A stretch of 64,000 nt of DNA, taken from Anthonomus grandis grandis. Its lineage: Eukaryota > Arthropoda > Insecta > Coleoptera > Curculionidae. Below the pieces are notes generated by a model, which was not told the origin of the DNA, made no database searches, and worked only from the letters and a program-made list of their open reading frames with translations. Made by a program: the position numbers and the translations under genes. Location of the stretch: NCBI RefSeq assembly GCF_022605725.1, contig NC_065551.1, positions 31,000,001 to 31,064,000 of the forward strand. The letters are read 5' to 3'. Numbering within the stretch: position 1 is the first letter of the stretch; every line of letters starts with the position of its first letter. This document shows, piece after piece, positions 58,201-64,000 of the stretch.

Positions 58201-59794
58201 AACAAAGGCAAACAAGGCATGTAATCGTTTGTCACAGACAACAAGGTAGCTTGTAAACTGATGCAAAATTACATCAGCAAAGATCCACTCAGCCAGTCCC
58301 ATTATACTAACACGACGAATGAAAGGAATGGAGGACCAGTGTTTAGTGTGTCATAATTTAGTCTATGAATTGCGTTTTGGTAAAGGAGTAGATGAATTTC
58401 GGAAACAGCTCAGGAATTCTCGCAGTTGTTTTGGATGGAGTACCCGTGGCGCTTGATAACATAGTCATGGAACGTGAATGATAATAATTTTTACGAGGTT
58501 ATACAGTGGCTTCTTGGTCTTAAGGTATTTTTTTAAATATATCTTAAAAAAAAACGTTTTTTAGTATTTAAATATTTCACTATACCAACTGTAACCATTT
58601 CTTTTGTTCCCAACTTTAAAAAAAAAGGGCAACCAGTAAAAGATTGTAAATAATTAATAACAGTCCTTTGTGTAAAAAATTACCCCTTTTATATATTTAC
58701 CTCAAACGAGTCATGAAAGTCAAGAACATTTCACCCTCTAAAAGGCCAAGCAACTTGCCACCTTAATAACTAATTCATGATTTAATCTTTCATCTACGAC
58801 CGCATAAAAGCGAAATAAATATTCCGTAGGTGTACATAATTTGGTATTAGTTTACTATTTTCAGTTTGTAAGGTGTTAAAAGCCTGCCTGAAACCACTCG
58901 TGTTACAAAACTCGATAGGGAAGTTGTAAGTTTCGCTGAAAACGTTACGTCTGTCATGTACTTTAAATTTATCGTATGGCAGTTCACTTCTGCGGAAGCT
59001 AAAATTTAATGCTTTCATACATCATAACTTGTTAGAGAAATGTAGATTTAAATAACTTTATTTTTATTGTTGTACATAGATAGTTATGTTATGAAAATGT
59101 TAATACATTAATTAGCTTACAATTCCTTACGAAAACACCATCACTCACGATTACTAGAGATATTTGTTTTTACTGTATTTATTTAGAACTATATAAATCT
59201 CGCGACAATATTTCCAATTTTACTTCACTGACAGTTTAGACTTTATAAAGCCCAATTCAGATGCAACCACTAACTTAGAAGAATAAAGTAAATTACTCGA
59301 GTGACTCTACTGTTAATATAAGTCCATTTGGCTTCATTCTGGCTAGTTAACACAACGTTTACACGTGGCTGATATTTTAGATTTTATAAAGCAGATTAAG
59401 ATAATTTAGTCAAGCGACTCTCATGTTAATACAACACGAGTTAATCAGTAGACTTGGCTTAATTCTGGTAAGTCCACACGTAGCTGACATTTTCGTCGCA
59501 AGTTAAGAGTGTATAGTTTAGTACTTGGTACAGTGTGGCTCGAAATTAAGAAAAAAAAAACCCCTACAGTATATATAGACCAAATATGCGTTAGGAGCTA
59601 CATGATGCTAATAAATGATGAACATTTTCTTACCTTATTTGTACTAACAATATGAGTATAATGTAGCGGTGAGGCGATTGCATAGTAGCGATCGCAGTTC
59701 AGGCCACATATAGTCCACAGAGCAAGGGGATGCAAAAAAGTAAATAAAAATCCATTTACTGTACATGAGGTGCCTGCCCTGGCCCATTCTGTTT
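46111..59794 (-). CDS. Orphan class A G-protein-coupled receptor, 5' incomplete
   Basis: Minus-strand exons in order: 59634-59794 (TM3, DRY), 52581-52790 (TM4, ECL2, start of TM5), 51165-51513 (TM5 end, ICL3, TM6, ECL3, TM7 start), 50432-50716 (TM7 end, tail), 50111-50375 (tail), then probable tail exons 46978-47125, 46769-46921 and 46111-46227. Features: CTVNGFLFTFLHPLALWTIC and NCDRYYAIASPLHY (TM3/DRY), WVNSFLLAIPPL (TM4), ILAVFLLVGSFLAMCVPYYV (TM6), NGYLYGLKNKSLKKAF (TM7/helix 8). TM6 has Cys where the CWxP Trp is usual, and NPxxY reads NGYLY. The long Ser/Lys-rich cytoplasmic tail suggests phosphorylation-dependent regulation. The overall layout resembles insect orphan receptors and, loosely, GPR161. 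TM1-TM2 exons must lie right of the window. Ligand unknown. Confidence 0.88.
46769..46921 (-). CDS. Probable GPCR cytoplasmic-tail exon
   Basis: The acceptor is ATTTCAG and the donor GTAAGG. It is exactly 51 codons, phase 0 at both ends. It encodes DEDTDSDCAKSNCTTKPLLG, a poly-Ser stretch (SSSLSNRSSESSETSGSSG) and KIYINIDGRRMS. The acidic/Ser-rich content fits a phosphorylated receptor tail. Confidence 0.65.
46978..47125 (-). CDS. Probable GPCR cytoplasmic-tail exon
   Basis: The acceptor is TTTCTAG and the donor GTAAAC. It needs two bases from the previous exon, then reads SPRILITRAFSEESDKNSQS, SPSREINKKHSTSASNLIER and KWRQIKYQ. Phase fits the donor at 50110 (exon ending AG|) but not the stronger-looking one at 50057. 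A solo LTR carrying a Tc1 element lies in the intron upstream of it. Confidence 0.65.
47546..49116 (+). mobile_element. Tc1-like transposon, 1571 bp, with TIRs and TA duplication
   Basis: TIRs CACTATCGCTCAAAAGTATT(TGCCCA) at 47546 and its near-perfect complement ending 49116 are flanked by TA at 47544-47545 and 49117-49118. Only one mismatch is seen in the first ~27 bp. It contains a Tc1-type transposase gene (47926-48987) that is broken. It is nested in solo LTR copy A, so it is younger than that LTR. Confidence 0.93.
47926..48987 (+). pseudogene. Tc1-like transposase with nonsense and frameshifts
   Basis: ATG 47926 (MAKTKELSVE) runs into a TAA at 47956 with a frame change. The long frame 47970-48626 holds the paired HTH region (HKARKTNRQISTDLGIPRRT, SNKPRSGGPK, VSTVKRRLYNAGLKG) and the first catalytic Asp in VLWSDESKFEVFGTKKR, plus GGGSVMVWGCF. 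After TGA at 48624-48626 the sense continues in other frames: HDNDPKHTSKLCKQYL (second Asp), IELLWDELDRQVRKSCP (Glu), KLCEAVIKNRGGHVD. So the DDE triad is present but split over frames. Nearly full length; recently inactivated. Confidence 0.9.
49237..49603. other. GPCR intron, possible old transposase remnant
   Basis: The plus strand shows broken sense such as AGRLPLTKKDEADKIIES, reminiscent of a transposase helix-turn-helix region, but frames break too often to name a family. Confidence 0.35.
49604..49835. repeat. Dispersed repeat shared with 36.4 kb, two local copies
   Basis: TTTTTCTATAT.ATCGTTTCA and TTTTCTTA.TAA.GTT.GGAT occur twice here (49610-49680 and 49765-49830). AGGGATATATAAATGAGAAT matches the 36.5-kb locus. 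Confidence 0.65.
50029..50375 (-). CDS. GPCR cytoplasmic-tail exon, alternative 3' ends
   Basis: The acceptor TTTTTTTCAG joins in frame (G|CA = Ala, ANNLNMSPKEEQPPKPIKQT). The open frame runs through YELPAKPYSPGILLQKIFKF to TAA at 50029. An internal donor at 50110 (AAAAG|GTTAGA, after GGSPK) would leave two bases and fits the next tail exon at 47125. A second donor at 50057 (ACAG|GTAAAT) is stronger by eye but gives a phase that hits a stop in that exon. Reading through to 50029 would give a shorter-tailed receptor. Confidence 0.75.
50432..50716 (-). CDS. GPCR exon: end of TM7, helix 8, tail
   Basis: The acceptor is TTTATAG; the exon opens by completing Gly (G|GT), then YLYGLKNKSLKKAFMNYWRK. 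A basic Ser-rich tail (STCGSRRPSLTPFGIFTKNA, VSRRMSETLIDVNKSLKCPQ) ends at donor GTAAAG. Joined to the previous exon it makes NGYLY in place of NPxxY. Confidence 0.85.
51165..51513 (-). CDS. GPCR exon: TM5 end, ICL3, TM6 and TM7 start
   Basis: The acceptor is CCTTTCAG and the donor GTGAGT. It encodes ILIIARYHRHRIASAIFEVA, a loop (TITHQRNPFFVPTVTAPSAG), TM6 (NPILAVFLLVGSFLAMCVPY) and TM7 (YFYMVAGTLLLCSPAVN). 116 codons plus one base. Confidence 0.88.
51770..52265 (-). pseudogene. LINE reverse transcriptase fragment in a GPCR intron
   Basis: On the minus strand in several frames: YPQLNPERWEQMIYREKSLT, HEALFSLQILSQKCMDQ (RT block before the first Asp), NLYWHQIAKIILNGTKVNEE, then NIIDSVQRACS and remnants like the INIKKTKAKVISK block after the YADD loop. 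It is the same general LINE type as the 34.2-kb fragment. Decayed. Confidence 0.65.
52581..52790 (-). CDS. GPCR exon: TM4, ECL2, start of TM5
   Basis: The acceptor is TGTTTCAG and the donor GTACGA; 70 codons in phase 0. It encodes VIIGLLIGWVNSFLLAIPPL (TM4), an ECL2 with the Cys expected to pair with the TM3 Cys (GLGACAPDFRSGNGTVWY, with an N-glycosylation NGT), and TM5 (GFTFLIPATVFICC). Confidence 0.88.
52791..53204. other. GPCR intron, nothing recognised
   Basis: No coding or repeat signal that I can support. Confidence 0.45.
53205..53305 (+). repeat. Dispersed repeat, inverted copy at 57.4 kb
   Basis: CGACATATAGATGGCGGTAA, CCTCCTCGAGACTA and ATCAAGCATCTGATATGT recur in reverse complement at 57374-57478. 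No ORF. Element type unknown. Confidence 0.75.
53306..54027. other. GPCR intron, nothing recognised
   Basis: No ORF with motifs. Confidence 0.4.
54028..54190 (+). repeat. Solo LTR fragment, copy B
   Basis: AAGACACGTGGAACGTCAGT, then CAGCCGAGTATATAAGGAGC, then CGGAATATTGG and AAATAAATATTCCTAGATAG match copies A, C and D. The 5' and 3' ends are missing or diverged. Confidence 0.65.
54191..55307. other. GPCR intron, nothing recognised
   Basis: AT-rich. No supported feature. Confidence 0.45.
55308..55644 (+). repeat. Solo LTR copy C, ~337 bp
   Basis: It starts TGTAACGATACAATACACAG and ends CTCCTAACGAAC. Flanks ATAA/ATGA could be a diverged 4-bp target duplication. It contains TGAGTATATAAGGAGCCGCA (TATA core) and AATAAATACAGTTAAAATAA (possible poly(A) signal). 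No internal retrotransposon sequence remains. Confidence 0.75.
55645..57373. other. GPCR intron, nothing recognised
   Basis: The only structure is a 20-bp-offset direct duplication CCCATTTCTTCATCTT at 57246-57261 and 57266-57281. Confidence 0.5.
57374..57478 (-). repeat. Inverted copy of the 53.2-kb repeat
   Basis: The reverse complement contains CGATATATAGATGGCGGTGA, CTCCTCGAGACTA and TGTCAAGCATCTGATATGTG, matching 53205-53305. Confidence 0.75.
57479..59633. other. GPCR intron, nothing recognised
   Basis: AT-rich. ORFs here are short and without motifs. Confidence 0.45.
59634..59794 (-). CDS. GPCR exon: ECL1, TM3, DRY and ICL2
   Basis: The acceptor is TTTTCCAG and the donor GTAAGA. It encodes TEWARAGTSCTVNGFLFTFL, HPLALWTICGLNCDRYYAIA and SPLHYTHIVSTNK. 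It contains the conserved TM3 Cys and the DRY motif, and joins in phase 0 to the TM4 exon. The exon with TM1-TM2 must lie upstream, beyond the window. Confidence 0.9.
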
Positions 59795-59984
59795 CTGGAA
59801 AATAATGAGAAAAACCTCTTAGTTTAATCAATAAATTATCTTAACGGTTGGTTTGGTTTATATAGTTACAAACTGGAATCTTAATGTTATCTAATTGCTT
59901 ATAGCTTAGTAAGTAAAAATTAAGTTCTCTTTTATCATAAATTATTTTATTTTGAATATTAACAATATGACATACAAGGCATTT

Positions 59985-61040
59985 AACGGAAGCTAGAGCG
60001 CAATTTGTTATTGCCTTGTCCGGTGAAGTATTTAGTCCAGAAAAAATTGCAGACGTTCTACATGTTGCCGACACGTCAATAAGTAGGGTCTTAAGACCAT
60101 TCAGGTATACTCTAGCATTTACCAGACGTCCAGATCAAGAGTCTAAGGACAACAACAGCAGCGCCGGTCGATTTTTAGACCTAAAAACTTGAGAAATCAC
60201 GCAAAAAGGGCTAGAAACTTACAAAAATTCGGGATCAAGCATTCTAACTGCTACAGACTGAGAGAAAATGATTTAAGACGAAGACTAGGAGCAACTGGTC
60301 CACGGTTTACCAGACAATACCGTGCTGCCAGATAAGCATTTGGCAACTGGATCGCTGATGAGTGGAGGGCTGTACTGTTCCCTGATGAATCAAAATTTAC
60401 TGGAGGAGGTTTTATAGTTTAGTAACGAATACCCTTATGTGCTTGTACTGACCTCTATATATTTCAACAAGGTACTTTAAATGCCGAAAGATATATAACG
60501 GGCATTTTGCAAGAGTATGTTATCAGCTGATTCCGGAATGACACAAGTGGCACACCGCACGACATCTCGAAGGTCAGACAAGCTTCCGGAATTATGGTCA
60601 GACGAGTATACAAGGAGCCGCATTGCCGCTAGGAGTCAGTTGTCAGGTCAGTAGAGTTCGGAATATTGGCGCGAGATTTAAATTGAACATAATTAGTTGT
60701 TAATAAATACGGTAAAATAAATATTTCTACTAATCCGTAAGTGATCGTGTTTATAGAAGTACGAGTGTGTAAATAAGTTAGTTGGCTCTTCTTGTGAAAT
60801 CGAAATTTATACCTAATGAACAGTAAAAACACTATAGTATTAATGCACGATAATGCTTGACCGCACTTGCAAACTTGCAAGATACGGATATTGATGTTAT
60901 GGATTGGTCAGCTAAATCGCCAGACCTCAATCTAATAGAACACAGGTGGGATGCACTGATTAGAATCAGATTAAATTCACCAGAAGCCCTGGAACAACTC
61001 TCGGAATGCATTTATAACAGCAATAAGCGTAAATACTGAA
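59985..61040 (+). pseudogene. Tc1-like transposase remnant split by solo LTR D
   Basis: Plus-strand sense in changing frames: EARAQFVIALSGEVFSPEKI (HTH), LRENDLRRRLGATGPRFTRQ, DEWRAVLFPDESKFTGGG (first Asp), TLNAERYITGILQEYV. After the inserted LTR (60518-60821) it resumes with VLMHDNA (second Asp region), DIDVMDWSAKSPDLNLIEHR, WDALIRIRLNSPEALEQLSE. It has many stops and is clearly dead. No TIRs identified. Confidence 0.82.
60518..60821 (+). repeat. Solo LTR copy D, 304 bp, with AGTA target duplication
   Basis: It starts TGTTATCAGCTGATTCCGGA and ends TTATACCTAATGAAC, flanked by AGTA at 60514-60517 and 60822-60825. It contains CGACATCTCGAAGG, GTATACAAGGAGCCGC and AATAAATATTTCTACTAATC. It splits the coding frame of a Tc1-like transposase remnant, which confirms its borders. 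A 4-bp duplication fits an LTR retrotransposon of Gypsy type (inference). Confidence 0.88.
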
Positions 61041-63444
61041 TATTAATTTATCTTATTTTATCGCGAACATTGTAATCGAAAGAATCGTTAATTTTAGGTC
61101 GAAAAATAATTAAAACTAAAGTGTGTTTTTCATGGTTTGAGTAATGTAGTTGATAACTAACATCCGATTTATATTCAGGAGTATATTTATTTTTGGATTC
61201 TCATATAATTTATAGTAAATTTTCTATTATGTTCTCTATTTGATGTGCTGATATCCGTATAATTTATATTCAGTGTTACTGTCGAAAGATTTTATTAAAA
61301 AGTTGTCATAATTAAAAAGATTTGTATCTATATAGGTCTGTCTTTAAAGCAAGATAGATAAAAAAGGGTTTTATTATATTTTTTCAGATCCACAGATGCC
61401 CAAGGAATTGCTAAGCCTCGATACTTACAATACAATAGTACAAGGGCAAATAATTTTTATAGTATAACACATTCGGTCCAATACCCTCACAAATATTAAG
61501 TATAATTAAATTTCTTTAAATACTATAAAAGAACCCAAAAAGCTTGATATAGAGAGTGGTTTTTACAAACTGTTAATAGCTGAATAATTTTAGTATAAAA
61601 AATCTCATGAAAAAGTCAAATGCATACAAACGGTCAATCTTAAAACCTCTTAATTGCATCTGAATTTTACCAAATTATGGTGAAGCATCTTCATTACTTG
61701 ACATATTGAAAAACTGTGATCTATAGTAGAATACAAAATGTATTTATGATGTAAAAACTACACTCACATAACTAAGAGACTGTAAAATTATTACTATGCT
61801 TTTAAGGAAAGAATAACATTAAGGCGAATAAGAAATATCAAACAATAGCTGAAGATTTAATTAACGAGGCTTTGAACAAGGGTACGCACCCGACAATCGG
61901 TGTGAAACCCTAAGAATTTATACCCAGAAAAGAAATTTTCAGCATCGTTCTGCTTAGAAAATAATTAAACTTTAATTAGTTTTATAAATTTTTTGAAAGT
62001 TAGTTCCTCCGGTATTTCGTTCCATGATTTAATCCCTATAAAACTAAATTACTTCGGAAAGTTAAATGTTTTACGTTGTGGTGTGGGGAATTTACTGATA
62101 TTGCGAGTGTCGTATATGCGTGCTGGCTATAATAAAATCGTTCACGCAAATATGGTGGTTTACCTGTTTTTTAGATTTTTTATAAATAAAAGTGTAATTG
62201 TAAATTATAAAAATGTAAATTTCGTAGCTTTTTTAGATGCATATAAGTAATATTTATAAGAATTCGGAATTGTTAACAATGATACATTATTAACTTCCAC
62301 AGCAAAATATGCGAATATACAAAATATACTTTTTTTTTTAAGTTTAATTTAAGTTGCACCAAGAAATATAACGGATGATTTTAGTATTAAGTTGTAATTT
62401 TGGCGATTTGCAATTGACATTAAAAAAAAGATTAGACTTGAAACTAAATATTTTGTGGCGCCCAACATTTATTCACTGCCGAGCATTTTCCTGTTGAAAA
62501 GTTGCTATATGTCTTGATGTGCTTACATAAGCTTACCATCAATTATCAATTTATTTTAGGTCAAACACAACGAGTAAAAACAACTAAAATGAGTTGCCTG
62601 ATTGTAAAATTAAAGGGGAAAATACTTCTTGATAGTGTGAAAGATAATTCCTATTTTCTTTGTGATTAAATGATTCTATTAACTCTATTATTAATCATTA
62701 ACTCTATCCCGAGACACACCAAATAGTTTGTCAGAAACAAGAATTGTTAGACATTAACATATCTAAAAGAAAACACATAAACGTTTCAATAACTTATTTA
62801 CTGAGAAAAGTAGGATCATCAACATACAGATTAAAAGTGAAACCAGGATCATTATTATAGTTGCTTGCTTAAATTAAAACAACAAAGGAATAGAGTTGAA
62901 CGAAAAAATTTAATGCTACTTAACCAGCGGCACATTTGCGAACATTTTTACGAGCGTTATGGGGCATTAAGCAGCAGCGACTATTATACTCTGAATACGA
63001 CATAACTGACTCTTTCACATTTATAAATCTACTTTTATTATACTTTTTCATAAATAGGTTCGTAAAGGTTCTAAGTATACGAGTAAAGTGTGTATCAGCC
63101 AAACAAAATAAATTCCATAGTAAATAAATAGGGATATTTTCGAAAAAACGCTCAGACACGTCGATTGGTATTTTCACTTAGCAGTGGTGAATATCAACTT
63201 TTTTATTTAAAATGCGACATCCTGCATATTACTCAAGTTTTGAATTCTTGAGAATATTTTAGATATATTTTACATAGAATGTAGTATACCAATTTTCAAC
63301 TGTTTGGGAGATGCTAATTGTTTTCCGATTTATTGCATAAGTAATCACTAAAACCAAGTGAATTATTTGGTTACATAAACTCGTTACAACACACTCAAGA
63401 ACTAATTAGTAATACTGTTTCTTAATTAAACAATAAAAAAAAAT
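61041..63444. other. Right-edge region, nothing recognised
   Basis: AT-rich. The ORFs at 61993-62250, 62920-63177 and 62936-63127 lack motifs, and no GPCR TM1-TM2 exon was found here. Confidence 0.45.
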
Positions 63445-63830
63445 TAATGTCAATGTAGGAGATATTCAATATGCGCGCCACGAACGTCCTGGCAACATCC
63501 TAATCTTAAATAGAAATTTCTTTTAACGTATCTTAGGTCGCAACCGTTATTCATAAGTCGAGGGATTTTGTTATGTAGATTATATTTTGAGGTATTATAA
63601 AAAAAGTCCACTGATGTCAGATCAGGGGATCGTGCTGGCCATTCCATCGGTCCTCGTCTCCCTATCCACCGATTTAGAAATATTCGATTGAAGTACTGTG
63701 GGACATTGATTTGGTAATGGTCCAACTTGTAGGCCTGCGGGATCAGGATCTAGGTTTGTCACGATCATCATTTCAACATCATTTTGAAATAATGTAAAAT
63801 AATTTTTATTGTATAAAGAATTCAGCACAA
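63445..63830 (-). pseudogene. Mariner-like transposase C-terminal fragment
   Basis: The minus strand reads VPQYFNRIFLNRWIGRRGPM then EWPARSPDLTSVDFF, and further on NFYLRLGCCQDVRGAHIEYL, like the last DDE block and C-terminus of the insect mariner-like family. There are frame breaks and the LWG motif is lost. Same family as 4.96, 8.26 and 37.9 kb. Confidence 0.8.
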
Positions 63831-64000
63831 AATCAACATTTGCGTTTATAAATTAAAACATCCGGAACTAAGCCAATGCAGCAACATTTTCAACTACATA
63901 ACAATGCACTTCCACTTCATTGTTCCTTTTTTCATTAAACTGGTTTGCGAGATTTAATCTTTAAAATGCTCGCAGCTCTGACCAGTTAAATACAAAAAAA

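Noticed and set aside
60629..60880. 83-aa minus-strand ORF
   Set aside because: Lies over solo LTR D and the Tc1-like remnant; no independent coding evidence.
1..64000. tRNA genes, CRISPR arrays or bacterial-type operons
   Set aside because: None seen by eye. The regular repeats at 26.4-28.4 kb and 37.8-40.1 kb are satellites with no spacer/repeat alternation.

Overview
The window is A+T-rich nuclear DNA from an animal, almost certainly an insect. Evidence: coding exons with GT-AG introns, an arthropod-style single-exon Nupr1, a multi-exon GPCR, and insect-type transposable elements. A beetle would fit, but that is inference. There are no operons, CRISPR arrays, or tRNA/rRNA genes that I can support.

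Three cellular genes are visible, all on the minus strand. (1) A gamma-glutamyltranspeptidase (GGT) gene has eight recognisable coding exons between 25706 and 1496. It encodes a type II membrane enzyme up to the catalytic threonine, and its 3' end lies beyond the left edge. It has two candidate first coding exons (22957-23138 and 25615-25706) ending in the same phase, so alternative cytoplasmic tails are predicted. (2) A small stress-response gene, Nupr1 (nuclear protein 1/p8), sits at 13918-14142 inside the 14-kb GGT intron, on the same strand, with its own TATA-type promoter. (3) An orphan class A GPCR has exons from 59794 down to 46111. TM3 to the long cytoplasmic tail are present; the 5' exons (TM1-TM2) lie beyond the right edge.

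The rest is mostly repeats. 0-9 kb: tandem and inverted repeats, perfect hairpins, and mariner-like remnants with a nested TA-flanked MITE. 9.5-17.5 kb: two decayed DNA transposons of little-described insect families, one on each side of Nupr1, antisense to GGT. 18-20.2 kb: a long-TIR element containing a truncated LINE. 26.4-28.4 kb: a 174-bp satellite with a duplicated trimer. 37.8-40.1 kb: a ~200-bp tandem repeat interrupted by a mariner-like insertion. 34-35, 40.4, 44.7-45.3 and 51.8-52.3 kb: LINE reverse-transcriptase fragments. 24.6, 47.4, 54.0, 55.3 and 60.5 kb: at least five copies of one solo LTR, two of them in clear nesting relations with Tc1-like elements. About 28.4-34.1, 40.5-42.9 and 55.7-59.6 kb hold nothing I recognise.

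I found no clearly new multi-gene biological system. The best leads are the alternative GGT first exons, the nested Nupr1, the two poorly described transposon families with repeated subterminal motifs, and the GPCR whose TM6 and TM7 signature motifs have changed.
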